DNA of 64,000 nucleotides from Dehalococcoidia bacterium (GCA_022824185.1 JAJEAU010000010.1:248001-312000), one strand, 5' to 3'; positions 6,868-15,326 are shown, numbered from the stretch's first letter. The notes: generated by a model not told the origin, from the letters alone. Translations and numbers: made by a program.

Positions 6868-8214
6868 ATGCACCCCCACCAAATCCTAAACCCCATCGCC
6901 GACCTCCCACGCATCCCTCTCGCACGCAAAAACACGCCCCTCGAGGAGATGCCCCGACTCCGAGCCGCAATCGCACAGTCCATGGACGCCGACATCTCCG
7001 ACGTCCCTCCCCTCTTCATCAAACGCGACGACACCACCGGCTTCGCTTTCGGCGGAAACAAAGCCCAACACATGGAGTTCCTATTCGCCCACCTCCTCGA
7101 GCGCGGCATCGACACCATCATCAACATCAACCACTACGACTCCAACAACGCCCGTCTCGCCGCCGCCGCTTCGGCAAAAACCGGCATGAAATACCACTGG
7201 ATCGCCTTCGACGAACTCGACGCACCAATCCAAGGCAACATGCTCATCGCCCACCTAGCAGGTGCCCACATTCACCGAACCCCCAAATCCGAAACTCGCA
7301 ACCTAGCCGAAAACCTCCTAACCCAAGAAACAAACCTAGGAAACAACCCCACAATCCTCCTAGACAACCCCTTCTCCAACATCGCAGGAACAATCGCCTA
7401 CCTAGAAACCGCCAACGAAATCGACAACCAACTGACCAACTACGACACTCCCGCTAGTAGCGGCGGGTCTGTGACCCGCACGTCCCCTTTCGATGGCGAA
7501 AGGGGACGCGAGCGAGCCCAAAGACGAACGACAACAGATCGCAGGGGCATGCGGGTGGGGCCGAGGGGTAAGGTCGACTCATTCCATGACCACGAGGTCG
7601 CAACAATCTCCAACAACCCCACCGCGACAACAACCTCTCCCCTCGCCCCCTCAGCAGAAAGTGGTCAAGCGGCCCCCCCCTCCCCTTCACGAAGTGCAAG
7701 GGGACGCGAGCGAGTCCAAAGAAGTACGACAACAGATCGCAGGGGATGCCCGGAGGGGATGGGTGATGGCCCCATCCACTTCTGGGGACTATGCGGACGC
7801 TCCATCGCCGGCATCATCCTATACGCCCGAAACACCGGCAAACCCTGGACCGCAACCGCCGTAGCACAACCTCACTACACACCCGAAAACTACGAGCAAA
7901 TCTACCTAGACCGCTCCGACCGAGTAGCCAACCTCCTAAACCTAGACACCCCCCTGAAACCCAACGACATCAAAACCCTAACCGGCTACACCAAAACCTA
8001 CGGCGTCCCAACCGACCTAGGTATCCAAGCCATGCACCTCCTAGCCCAAACCGAATCCATCATCCTAGACCCAACCTACACCGCCAAATCAATGTCCGCC
8101 CTAATCGCCGAAATCCAAAAAGGAAACCTAGACCCCAAAACCCCCACAATCTTCATCCACTCCGGAGGCACCCCCCAAACCTTCGCCTTCGCAAACCAAA
8201 TCTGGAACTCGTAA
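6868..8214 (+). CDS. PLP-dependent enzyme of the ACC deaminase/D-cysteine desulfhydrase family with a ~105-residue repeat insertion
   Basis: A fold-type II PLP enzyme; this family removes sulfide or ammonia from small amino acids such as D-cysteine. Visible landmarks, numbered from ATG 6868, are KRDDTTGFAFGGNK with the PLP lysine K65, the DSNNAR loop (usually QSNHAR), the phosphate-loop region WGLCGRSIAG, and the C-terminal IHSGGTPQTFAF. Substitutions in the QSNHAR and GSGGT loops mean substrate specificity is uncertain. Residues about 195-301 are foreign: they are two palindromic elements, a GCGGGTC hairpin and linker sequence, inserted in frame just before the phosphate loop. Without them the protein has the usual length of about 340 residues. 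An upstream in-frame start at 6763 lies in the CCCTCTCCC repeat and was not used. Whether the insertion is tolerated in the folded enzyme is unknown. Confidence 0.8.
   Translation: MHPHQILNPIADLPRIPLARKNTPLEEMPRLRAAIAQSMDADISDVPPLFIKRDDTTGFAFGGNKAQHMEFLFAHLLERGIDTIININHYDSNNARLAAAASAKTGMKYHWIAFDELDAPIQGNMLIAHLAGAHIHRTPKSETRNLAENLLTQETNLGNNPTILLDNPFSNIAGTIAYLETANEIDNQLTNYDTPASSGGSVTRTSPFDGERGRERAQRRTTTDRRGMRVGPRGKVDSFHDHEVATISNNPTATTTSPLAPSAESGQAAPPSPSRSARGRERVQRSTTTDRRGCPEGMGDGPIHFWGLCGRSIAGIILYARNTGKPWTATAVAQPHYTPENYEQIYLDRSDRVANLLNLDTPLKPNDIKTLTGYTKTYGVPTDLGIQAMHLLAQTESIILDPTYTAKSMSALIAEIQKGNLDPKTPTIFIHSGGTPQTFAFANQIWNS
7463..7479 (+). repeat. GCGGGTC-TGT-GACCCGC hairpin
   Basis: A perfect 7-bp stem with a 3-base loop, directly before palindromic copy 4 inside the PLP gene. 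The exact reverse complement occurs at 12276-12292. Confidence 0.8.
7483..7568 (+). repeat. Palindromic element, copy 4 (inside the PLP-enzyme gene)
   Basis: It has a CCCCTTTCGATGGCGAAAGG hairpin, then GGACGCGAGCGAGC, an extra AAAGACGAACGACAACAGAT segment shared with copy 5, and a GC-rich tail. It is translated in the RGRERAQRRTTTDRRG frame. Confidence 0.8.
7682..7762 (+). repeat. Palindromic element, copy 5 (inside the PLP-enzyme gene)
   Basis: It begins CCCCTTCACGAAGTGCAAGG and ends GGGGATGCCCGGAGGGGATG. It shares the CGACAACAGATCGCAGGGG segment with copy 4, and is translated as SARGRERVQRSTTTDRRG. Confidence 0.85.
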
Positions 8215-8222
8215 CAACCCCC

Positions 8223-8246
8223 GTCATTCCCGCGAAAGCAGGAATC
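8223..8246 (+). repeat. GTCATTCC hairpin element
   Basis: GTCATTCCCGCGAAAGCAGG followed by AATC, a single element of the same class as at 232-256, right after the PLP-enzyme gene. Confidence 0.75.
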
Positions 8247-8284
8247 TCGAAGGCGAAACGCGCCCCGTTATTCCTGCAATTCTT

Positions 8285-8310
8285 GTCATTCCGAGCGCAA
8301 CCGAGGAATC
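8285..8310 (+). repeat. GTCATTCC element, divergent core
   Basis: GTCATTCCGAGCGCAACCGA followed by GGAATC: the same ends as the element at 8223 with a different core, 38 bases downstream. Confidence 0.7.
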
Positions 8311-8409
8311 CCCGCTGCCATTCTACTAGAAGGGAAATTTCAATGGTGTTTGGTACAGTTCCACCATCATGGCTCAAACATTCATGTCAGTTCTGAGAGG
8401 AGAGCAAAG

Positions 8410-8889
8410 TTGGAAAAATTCACCCTCTATTACGACTTCGCCAAGATGCGATACTTGCAGACGTTCCAGCAGAACAGGGATTTCGATATCAAGGCGTCTG
8501 GAATGCTTGCTCTAGCGGTGACGTTGGCTGGCATTGCGGCCGTCGTCGTCAAAGACGTTCCCATGAATCCGAAAGACAGGATCGCGTGTGAAATACTGAT
8601 AGCGATAATCTCTTTTCTTGCGGGATACGTTGCGGTAGTAGCGTGTTCAGTCAGGGCTCTCTCACTTAGGCCTTGGCTTTTCCCTGACGCGGCCGATCTC
8701 TCAGAGAAAATCGAAACGATGAAAAATAAAGTCGCCGTGGAATGGACCGCGGACGCGCTGCGAGACACCGACGCTCACAACATGAAAATTACATCCGAAA
8801 AAGCCAGATGGGTTAATGCAGGGCTGATCGCACTAGTCTTTCTGGTCATCCCCATCGGGTTTCTCGCAGTCCGAATCTACCTCGCGTAG
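8410..8889 (+). CDS. Small three-helix membrane protein
   Basis: About 159 residues. The TTG at 8410 is preferred as start because a strong GAGAGGAGAG lies six bases upstream; an in-frame ATG at 8350 has no such site. Three hydrophobic segments are visible: GMLALAVTLAGIAAVVV, ILIAIISFLAGYVAVVA, and a C-terminal one (GLIALVFLVIPIGFLAV). Between the second and third is a polar helical stretch with KIETMKNK. The first segment is preceded by RDFDIKASG, a layout also seen in membrane effectors such as Pycsar/SLATT-type proteins, but no nucleotide cyclase or other defence partner is adjacent. Function unknown. Confidence 0.7.
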   Translation: MEKFTLYYDFAKMRYLQTFQQNRDFDIKASGMLALAVTLAGIAAVVVKDVPMNPKDRIACEILIAIISFLAGYVAVVACSVRALSLRPWLFPDAADLSEKIETMKNKVAVEWTADALRDTDAHNMKITSEKARWVNAGLIALVFLVIPIGFLAVRIYLA

Positions 8890-9086
8890 ACCCTTCGGCA
8901 TCTCGTTGAGCGCCCTGATCTTTCTCATAGGTCTCGGTTTTTTATTCGACCGCTTCTTTGCGTCATCGCACGATGACTCATCAGTCCCATCATCTTTTTG
9001 TGTTTTGGGGCGTTGGGTTGACACAGCATCTCCTCTGGCGGGGTTATGCTGGAGAGTATAGTTCCCTTACCCCCTTACGAGGAAAC

Positions 9087-9344
9087 ATGACCTTTCAGCG
9101 AAAGCGTTTCGTGGACGACCCCGATTGGATTGAAAATCGTGATTTTGTCGTCAGCGAAGTGCAAGCAATCAAAGATGAGTGGCGACGAGTCGATGATGCC
9201 GAAATCAAGATCACCGATGTCGCAGGCCCCGACAGATTGCTGAATTTCAGGATCTCACGAGAACGGTTCGCTCACTTCGATTGCCTCGCTGACGCGTTGC
9301 TCGCCATCGATATGGAAGAGCATCAACTCAGATTCAACCAATAA
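9087..9344 (+). CDS. Small hypothetical protein
   Basis: An 85-residue soluble protein starting MTFQRKRFVDDP, chosen because an ACGAGGAAAC site lies directly upstream; an upstream in-frame start at 8958 has none. The sequence ends in DMEEHQLRFNQ. Only four bases separate it from the next small gene, so the two are probably co-translated. Family not recognised. Confidence 0.6.
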   Translation: MTFQRKRFVDDPDWIENRDFVVSEVQAIKDEWRRVDDAEIKITDVAGPDRLLNFRISRERFAHFDCLADALLAIDMEEHQLRFNQ

Positions 9345-9348
9345 TCTG

Positions 9349-9558
9349 ATGAAACACGATGTTTGGATACAGTCGGCTGAGCAGGCTGGCACTACGGTGC
9401 CGGATATGCTTGCTGCGTTCAAGAAAGTAGCTGATGACAGCACAGCCCGAATGGACGATGACATTGAAGCTGCGACTATTCGCATCTTCCTCATCATGGA
9501 AACAGCTGCGCGTGATGCATTCGGGCAGTTTCATCAAGTTGGAGTCACAGCGGTTTGA
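9349..9558 (+). CDS. Small hypothetical protein, partner of the preceding gene
   Basis: A 69-residue, largely helical, acidic protein (MDDDIEAATIRIFLIMETAARDAFG). It begins four bases after the preceding stop and has no clear ribosome-binding site of its own, which suggests coupling. No family recognised. Confidence 0.5.
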   Translation: MKHDVWIQSAEQAGTTVPDMLAAFKKVADDSTARMDDDIEAATIRIFLIMETAARDAFGQFHQVGVTAV

Positions 9559-9640
9559 GTCCCACCGCTGCGGCGGGGAACAGTAGTAAACGCGATGACC
9601 ACAAAACTGGTAATGGCAATCTGCCACTAGGAGGTGCAGA

Positions 9641-9826
9641 ATGAACAACTTGGTAACTTGGGCAGCGTTCATAGTCGTGGCTGTGCTACTCGCTGTCGGG
9701 ATCGTCACATTGGGCAATTGGATCGAGGAAAACTGGGATCAGATTGTCGCTGTTCTGATTGTCGCTATACTCATAATTGCTCTAGTGTTTTGGACTCAGA
9801 ATAACAACCGTGGCGGCAGACTCTAG
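9641..9826 (+). CDS. Small two-helix membrane protein
   Basis: A 61-residue protein with two hydrophobic segments, WAAFIVVAVLLAVGIVTLG and IVAVLIVAILIIALVF, and a short basic tail. CTAGGAGGTG lies five bases before the ATG, so translation is well supported despite the small size. Role unknown. Confidence 0.65.
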   Translation: MNNLVTWAAFIVVAVLLAVGIVTLGNWIEENWDQIVAVLIVAILIIALVFWTQNNNRGGRL

Positions 9827-9901
9827 TCCGAATACGGATGAACAACGTGACTCGTTTGGGTAGTCAGGCAAACACTCACCCACGAAACTCACTTCAAAGC
9901 A

Positions 9902-11359
9902 TCACCCCAACACCCCCTTCACCTTCAGCCGCTCCAACAAAACCGACATCGGCCTGTCACCCTTCTCGGAGTTGCAAGCCGCGCATAAAAGTTGCAAGTT
10001 CTCGATATGGTCCGACCCACCTCGGCTCTCAGGCACGACATGATCAATCGTGAAATTGCGGAACGGGAAGTGGACTTGGCAACCGTTGCAAACGCCCTCC
10101 TGCAATCCGTAAAGCGTGTGCTTGTGCGTGCTGTAATGCGGCAATTCACCCAAGTCAGTCCGCTTCGGGATGTCCTTCCTGTGAGTGCTCTGCACACCAC
10201 CCATCAGACCCAACTGCTCCCGCGCCCGCTGTTCGACCAATCGTACCGCCATTGGTGACAGGTCAATCCCGATCCACTGACGTCCCAACCGTTCCGCCGC
10301 GATGCAAGTCGTCGCACATCCGCAGAACGGATCCAACACGATATCGCCCTCGTTAGAACTCGCCCGGATGATCCTATCTAACAGGGCTAGAGGTTTCTGT
10401 GTCGGATATCCCGTTCGTTCACTCCGAGACGCGTTCTTGATGTCGATCCACAAATTGGTTGCTGCTTGAGCTTGGTCATCGGTCAAATACCGTTTTAGGC
10501 CGGGTACGCCGTTACGCGACCAAAGCACCAACCCCGCGGCATCTAGGACCTCCAACCTTTCGTGTATGCTTTCGATGCCGGTGTAACCGGGTATCAACGT
10601 AGATTCGATGTACCGCGCATACTTGTGCGTTCGCGGGACCGCCCAGTGCCTACCGCCCGGAGTGGGATCGTAACCGCGCCACGGTTTGCCTGCCTCAACG
10701 TGACGAACACCAGATCCCGTGAGGTCTCCATTCCGATACCTCCCGTGCGCGTCTTCATGCCGGTAATAGGCGCTGACATATTCGGGATCAAGGTCTTGGG
10801 TAACGACGTTTGCGGGCGGGGCTCCATAAACCAGAATCGTGTCGGTCACCCTCCCGAAAACCGTGTCGTTGTGAGCACTTGTCCGCTTCCATTGAATCGA
10901 TGCTTGGAACGCGTCGCTTCCAAAAATGCTGTCCATCATCATGCGCAGGTAAGCATCCGCGGTATCGTCGCAGTGCAAATAGACGGTACCCGATTCCTTC
11001 AACACACGCCTCATCTCCATCATCCGAGACGACATCATGATCAGATACGCCATCATTCCTCTGCCATGCGCCGCCCCCGCCGCATCAATCACCTTATACA
11101 AGCCCGGCATCACATCCGCGATCAGTCCATGTTCCTCCGCCTTCACATCATCCCAAGTCCACGTATCTTTGAACGCCGCACCAGCAGCTTTACTCCCCAC
11201 CGGCGCCGCATATTCAGCTTTCGAGTTGAAAGGCGGATCAAGATAGATCAAATCCACACACCCATCATTCATCCCCCGCATCACATCCAGATTGTCCCCC
11301 TCGAAAACCGTCCGATTAGGAACATTGCAAACACCCGCTGGCTGTCTAGCCGTACTCAT
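9902..11359 (-). CDS. DNA methyltransferase (beta class, DPPF) fused to an HNH endonuclease domain
   Basis: A 485-residue protein. The N-terminal part is a beta-class adenine-N6/cytosine-N4 methyltransferase: catalytic DPPF at 41-44 comes before the SAM-binding DPFCGCATT at 343-351. Residues about 420-470 form an HNH nuclease: CNGC (424-427), [11 protein letters not shown] with D439-H440, and CAACN (459-463), the usual zinc-knuckle plus catalytic His arrangement. The ATG at 11359 is preferred over an in-frame GTG at 11404. A single chain with both activities resembles a fused restriction-modification or homing-type enzyme. No separate restriction or specificity gene lies nearby. Confidence 0.85.
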   Translation of the reverse strand: MSTARQPAGVCNVPNRTVFEGDNLDVMRGMNDGCVDLIYLDPPFNSKAEYAAPVGSKAAGAAFKDTWTWDDVKAEEHGLIADVMPGLYKVIDAAGAAHGRGMMAYLIMMSSRMMEMRRVLKESGTVYLHCDDTADAYLRMMMDSIFGSDAFQASIQWKRTSAHNDTVFGRVTDTILVYGAPPANVVTQDLDPEYVSAYYRHEDAHGRYRNGDLTGSGVRHVEAGKPWRGYDPTPGGRHWAVPRTHKYARYIESTLIPGYTGIESIHERLEVLDAAGLVLWSRNGVPGLKRYLTDDQAQAATNLWIDIKNASRSERTGYPTQKPLALLDRIIRASSNEGDIVLDPFCGCATTCIAAERLGRQWIGIDLSPMAVRLVEQRAREQLGLMGGVQSTHRKDIPKRTDLGELPHYSTHKHTLYGLQEGVCNGCQVHFPFRNFTIDHVVPESRGGSDHIENLQLLCAACNSEKGDRPMSVLLERLKVKGVLG

Positions 11360-11421
11360 CCCACCAAGTTTACGACGCGCAACCCACCACCCACTACAAT
11401 CCACATCCCGCGGTACCGTGT

Positions 11422-11460
11422 CCCCTCTCCCGCTGGGCGGGAGAGGGCTAGGGTGAGGGC
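11422..11460 (+). repeat. CCCTCTCCC hairpin repeat (second family), copy 2
   Basis: CCCTCTCCCGC-TGG-GCGGGAGAGGG followed by CTAGGGTGAGGG, same orientation as the copy at 6732. It sits just upstream of the methyltransferase-HNH gene. Confidence 0.85.
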
Positions 11461-12627
11461 CGGGGTGGTGCGGGGCCAGACGGACTCCCCCAGCCCACCC
11501 CCACCGTCATCCCCAACAACAAAATCCCAAAAATTCCAGTTCAGACAACATTTGACACACAAGCACCACAACTGTTAATATCAACAACAAGCGTTCAACC
11601 CGCTTCGCGAGGGAGACAACGCCCAGAGGATCGCCGCCGCCAAGGATCGCGACTTGGCAGCAGTTGTCGTCGATTGAAGTGACATGAAACCGCGAGACGG
11701 ATCACACATGAGAAGCTTGCAAGTGCACAAAGAGCCCCGAGGCCGGAGGTTTAGAACCCCGAGGCGCAAGGCCCGATGTACAACTGCGCGCCTATCGCGA
11801 CGGTGCCCGTCTAAGTCTCTTGGAGCATGGAGCAACGCGGTCACAAACCCGGTTATGGAGAAGGATGTAGCTGCAAGGTTCAGGTGCGGTGATGTACTGC
11901 TTAAGCCGCAACACGAGCCAGACGCCGGAATCGGCGTTCAAGGCCTGGACGAGGTCTTCTCTTATCCAAAACAGATCGAAACCGCGTCGTCGTGCGGGGA
12001 GATCAGAGCGCTAATGCGGGGCAAGAACCAAATGATGGCGTGCGGGATGTTTCCAATATCCGCACTCCGGGCCGTCGGTCTGGCGACGTCGGCAACGCTC
12101 GAATTATTCAATGAGTTAAGTATTTTTCGCCCGAAGGACCAAGGTCCAGACGAAAGTCAAGACCAAAGTCCGCCGGTTTTTGTACCGCGGCGAATCCTCG
12201 AAAACCCGACCCCTCGGGTTTCCCTCGCTCGCGAGGGCAATGTCCTAACGAACAAAGGGGACCCTGACGGTAAGGGCGGGTCACAGACCCGCTCACGACC
12301 GTCAACCGGGACGAAGTCCCAAACCAAAGCAACCAGATAAGCAAAACCTAGAACAACAAAAAACAAGACCGACAAGCCCGACGCTCCAAGCGCCCACGTC
12401 CGGCAACCCCGGACGTTTCAACGCGTCTAAACAAAAACCAATCCCCCAAACAACCAACAGCAAAATCCCAAAAATCCCCCCAATCCCAAAAATCCCAGTT
12501 CAGACAAGAACCTATCCTCCCCATCCTCCAAAATCCTCAGCATCCTAGTTCCACCGATTACGATAAACCGCGCTCAGCGCGAAAAATCGTGCCGAATCTC
12601 GGTCAATCACACTAGGAGCCGATTCGA
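11461..12627 (+). other. Long stretch without a convincing gene
   Basis: A frame of 218 codons is open at 11684-12340, but its product is low-complexity and Arg/Ser/Gln-rich, is read through hairpins, and has no recognisable domain or ribosome-binding site, so I do not call it. The 11580-12120 part is less skewed than its surroundings and may be a decayed gene or structured RNA. The 12130-12420 part is a hairpin cluster. Confidence 0.5.
12202..12416 (+). repeat. Cluster of four perfect hairpins
   Basis: Four perfect inverted repeats: 12202-12221 (AAACCCGA stem, CCCC loop), 12222-12237 (CCCTCGC stem, TC loop, directly adjacent), 12276-12292 (GCGGGTC stem, ACA loop), and 12396-12416 (ACGTCCGG stem, CAACC loop). 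The third is the reverse complement of 7463-7479. The flanking AACGAACAAAGGGGAC also resembles palindromic copy 4 read on the other strand, so part of this may be a decayed reverse-oriented copy. Confidence 0.7.
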
Positions 12628-13530
12628 ATGTCAAGCGCCTTCGAAATCTACTCGGATGAATTCAACAAAATCCTCGGCAACGCGCCGGAACTGACCCTGT
12701 TGACTAGCGATCTGATCTTCGCCGAGGGCGTCTGTTGGCTGCCATCGCGTAACTACGTTATCGTCAGCGACTTCCCCAACAACCGAATCATGAAGTGGGA
12801 CGAGACCTCCGGCCTCGGAATCTTCCGCCAGCCCTCCGACTGCGCAAATGGAAACACAGTTGACCAAGAAGGGCGTGTCCTCTCCTGCCTCACCCGCGGC
12901 CGAACCGTGGTCCGCCTCGAACACGATGGATCGTTAGTTCCCGTTGCCGAACGATACATGGGCGGAAAACTCACATCGCCGAACGACGTCGTCGTCAAGT
13001 CCGACGGCTCAATCTGGTTCACCGACCCTGACTACGGTTTCCTCCATCCCGAATTCGGACACGGCGACAAACCCGAACAAGACCGCAACCGAGTATTCCG
13101 AGTCGACGGCGAAACTATGGCCATCACTGTCGTCTCCGAGGACTTCGACAAACCCAACGGCATCGCCTTCTCGCCCGATGAATCCGTCGTCTACATCGGC
13201 GACACCGGCAGGACCCACGGCGAGTTCCGCAACCACCGCGTCATGCGCTTCGACGTTACCCCGGGCGGCGAATCTCTCGTCAACCCCACGGTCTTCGCCG
13301 ACATAGAACCAGGCGTCCCCGACGGTTTCCGCTGCGACACCGACGGCAACCTATACGTCTCAGCCGGCGACGGAATCCAAGTCTTCAACCCACAAGGCGA
13401 CCTCCTCGGCAAAATCAACACCCCAGAAGTAGCCGCCAACTGCTCCTTCGGCATGTCCGACCGACAACGCCTGTTCATCGGCGCAACGTCATCCCTATGG
13501 TCAATCGACCTAAACGCCCAAGGCGCATAA
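12628..13530 (+). CDS. SMP-30/gluconolactonase-family sugar lactonase (first of two)
   Basis: A 300-residue six-bladed propeller enzyme that hydrolyses aldonolactones with a divalent metal. Metal-site motifs are present: FAEGVCW (E33), SPNDVVVKSDGSIWFTDP, KPNGIAFSPDE and DGFRCDTDGNLYVS. An AGGAG about ten bases before the ATG supports the start. A homologue follows at 14319 with a HAD phosphatase gene between, so this looks like a small sugar-acid utilisation cluster. Substrate cannot be told from the sequence. Confidence 0.88.
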   Translation: MSSAFEIYSDEFNKILGNAPELTLLTSDLIFAEGVCWLPSRNYVIVSDFPNNRIMKWDETSGLGIFRQPSDCANGNTVDQEGRVLSCLTRGRTVVRLEHDGSLVPVAERYMGGKLTSPNDVVVKSDGSIWFTDPDYGFLHPEFGHGDKPEQDRNRVFRVDGETMAITVVSEDFDKPNGIAFSPDESVVYIGDTGRTHGEFRNHRVMRFDVTPGGESLVNPTVFADIEPGVPDGFRCDTDGNLYVSAGDGIQVFNPQGDLLGKINTPEVAANCSFGMSDRQRLFIGATSSLWSIDLNAQGA

Positions 13531-13568
13531 CATCGGCTGTCGATCCTCGGGGGATGTGTGCAAGGTCC

Positions 13569-13593
13569 GTCATTCCGGCGTAGGCCGGAATCC
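13569..13593 (+). repeat. GTCATTCC hairpin element
   Basis: GTCATTCCGGCGTAGGCCGG followed by AATCC, in the gap between the lactonase and HAD genes. It is the last of this class seen moving right; none was noticed beyond 15 kb. Confidence 0.8.
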
Positions 13594-13629
13594 AGAGGGG
13601 CATTGCACCCATGATCTACTGTTGATTCG

Positions 13630-14298
13630 ATGAACCAAATCAAAGCCATCATCTTCGATTTCGACGGCCTAATCCTCGACACCGAAAGATACGAGTTCGA
13701 GGCGTGGCGCTCCATCTATAAAGCCCACGGCGTCCAACTGAACCTCTCCGACTGGATCCCCCACGTCGGCGCGGCAAACGAGCAGTTCAACGTATACGCT
13801 CACCTCTCCGAACGATCCGGCATTCCAGTTACACGCGAGGAGATGCGACCACGCCTCCTGGCTCTCATGCAGGAGATGCTCGAAGACGTGCCGCCGCTAC
13901 CCGGAATCGAAGAATATTTGAGCACCGCAAAACGACTCGACATGCGCATCGGTCTCGCTTCAAACTCCAACCTAGATTGGATATTACCCAAACTCGATCA
14001 CATCGGACTGACCGAGTGTTTCGACACAATCGTTTGCCGCGACGACGTGAGCGCGCCAAAGCCCGATCCCGCGGTCTATCTAACCTCGCTCCAAAACCTC
14101 GGCGTCACAGCCAAGCAAGCGTTCGCGGTAGAAGACTCGCCCACCGGCGTCCAAGCCGCGAAAAACGCCGGGCTCTTCTGCGTCGCAGTGCCCCGTCCAA
14201 TGACCAAAGACCTCGACTACGATCACGCCGACATGCGCCTAGAGTCCCTCGCCGACATGCCCCTTGCAAAACTGCTCGATGCCATCCCATCCCCGTAA
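13630..14298 (+). CDS. HAD-superfamily phosphatase (beta-phosphoglucomutase-like)
   Basis: A 222-residue HAD subfamily I enzyme. Motif I is IIFDFDGLILDTE (D10 and D12), motif II is LASNSN, motif III lies around APKPDP, and motif IV is VEDSPTGVQAA. A helical cap lies between motif I and motif II, as in the beta-phosphoglucomutase and GS1-like group. It probably dephosphorylates or isomerises a small sugar phosphate; flanking lactonases point to sugar metabolism. No strong ribosome-binding site. Confidence 0.87.
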   Translation: MNQIKAIIFDFDGLILDTERYEFEAWRSIYKAHGVQLNLSDWIPHVGAANEQFNVYAHLSERSGIPVTREEMRPRLLALMQEMLEDVPPLPGIEEYLSTAKRLDMRIGLASNSNLDWILPKLDHIGLTECFDTIVCRDDVSAPKPDPAVYLTSLQNLGVTAKQAFAVEDSPTGVQAAKNAGLFCVAVPRPMTKDLDYDHADMRLESLADMPLAKLLDAIPSP

Positions 14299-14318
14299 AC
14301 CCGGTGGAATAAGGTATC

Positions 14319-15326
14319 GTGAACCAATCGAGCAACCCATTTACGAACCACCAAACGCCCATGTCAACTGCACCCAACAAAACTTGGCCGAACCGCAACC
14401 AATTCCGTGACGACGCCGATCTGCGTTCCGGAGCCCTGGTCATCCATCCCAGCTTCCGCGAACTTATCGGTGGCGACGATGTCGATGTCCGAAAGCACTA
14501 CACCGGAACCGAATGGGCAGAAGGCCCAGCATACGTCCCGTCCCACAACGGCTCCGACGGCTTCGTCGTATTCTCCGACGTCCCCAACAACCGGATGCTC
14601 AAATACGATCCCGCGAGCGGAGAAACCACAACCTTCCGCGATCCCAGTCACTACAGCAACGGCAACACCGTGGACAACGAAGGCCGTCTCGTAACCTGTG
14701 AACACTCACGCCACGCCATCAGCCGCCTCGAACACGACGGAACCCACCACGTTTTGGTCGACAGCTTCGAAGGCAAGAAGCTCAACTCGCCAAACGATCT
14801 CGTCGTAAAATCCGACGGCTCGATCTGGTTCACCGATCCTCCCTACGGCATCCTCAGCGGACGCTACGGCAACGCCCGAGAGTCCGAACTCGACGGCAAC
14901 TACGTCTACCGCCTCGAACCAGACACCGGCAACATCTCGATAATCGTCACCGAACTAGACCGCCCCAACGGCCTAGCCTTCTCCCCAGACGAATCGATCC
15001 TCTACGTAGCCGACAGCGGCGAACCACGCAACGTAGCCGCGTTCGACGTCAACTCCGACGGCAAGACGCTGACCAACTTCCGCATCTTCGCCGTAATCCG
15101 ACCCGGCATCGCCGACGGCTTCCGATGTGACGTCCAAGGAAACATGTGGACCAGCGCCCACGACGGCATCCACTGCCTAACACCCGAAGGCGAACTCATC
15201 GGCAAAATCCTCATCCCAGAACAACGCACCGCCAACTGCACCTTCGGCGACGAAGACGGCATGACACTCTACATCTGCGGCGATGTTTCGCTGTATTCGG
15301 TACGGCTCAATGTCGCGGGGGCTTAG
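14319..15326 (+). CDS. SMP-30/gluconolactonase-family sugar lactonase (second)
   Basis: 335 residues from the GTG at 14319, which has an AATAAGG upstream, or 321 from MSTAPNKTW at 14361. It is a clear paralogue of the protein at 12628 with the same landmarks: WAEGPAYVP, SPNDLVVKSDGSIWFTDPPYG, RPNGLAFSPDES and DGFRCDVQGNMWTS. It carries an extra N-terminal segment of about 45 residues typical of the longer gluconolactonases. Cytosolic by sequence, with no signal peptide. Confidence 0.88.
   Translation: MNQSSNPFTNHQTPMSTAPNKTWPNRNQFRDDADLRSGALVIHPSFRELIGGDDVDVRKHYTGTEWAEGPAYVPSHNGSDGFVVFSDVPNNRMLKYDPASGETTTFRDPSHYSNGNTVDNEGRLVTCEHSRHAISRLEHDGTHHVLVDSFEGKKLNSPNDLVVKSDGSIWFTDPPYGILSGRYGNARESELDGNYVYRLEPDTGNISIIVTELDRPNGLAFSPDESILYVADSGEPRNVAAFDVNSDGKTLTNFRIFAVIRPGIADGFRCDVQGNMWTSAHDGIHCLTPEGELIGKILIPEQRTANCTFGDEDGMTLYICGDVSLYSVRLNVAGA

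Noticed and set aside
9018-9062. TTGACA with TTATGCT/TATAGT as a promoter for the gene at 9087
   Set aside because: Spacing is 20 bases or more to the first and about 33 to the second; not convincing.
11684-12340. 218-codon open frame
   Set aside because: Low-complexity product read through hairpins, no ribosome-binding site, no recognisable domain; treated as non-coding.
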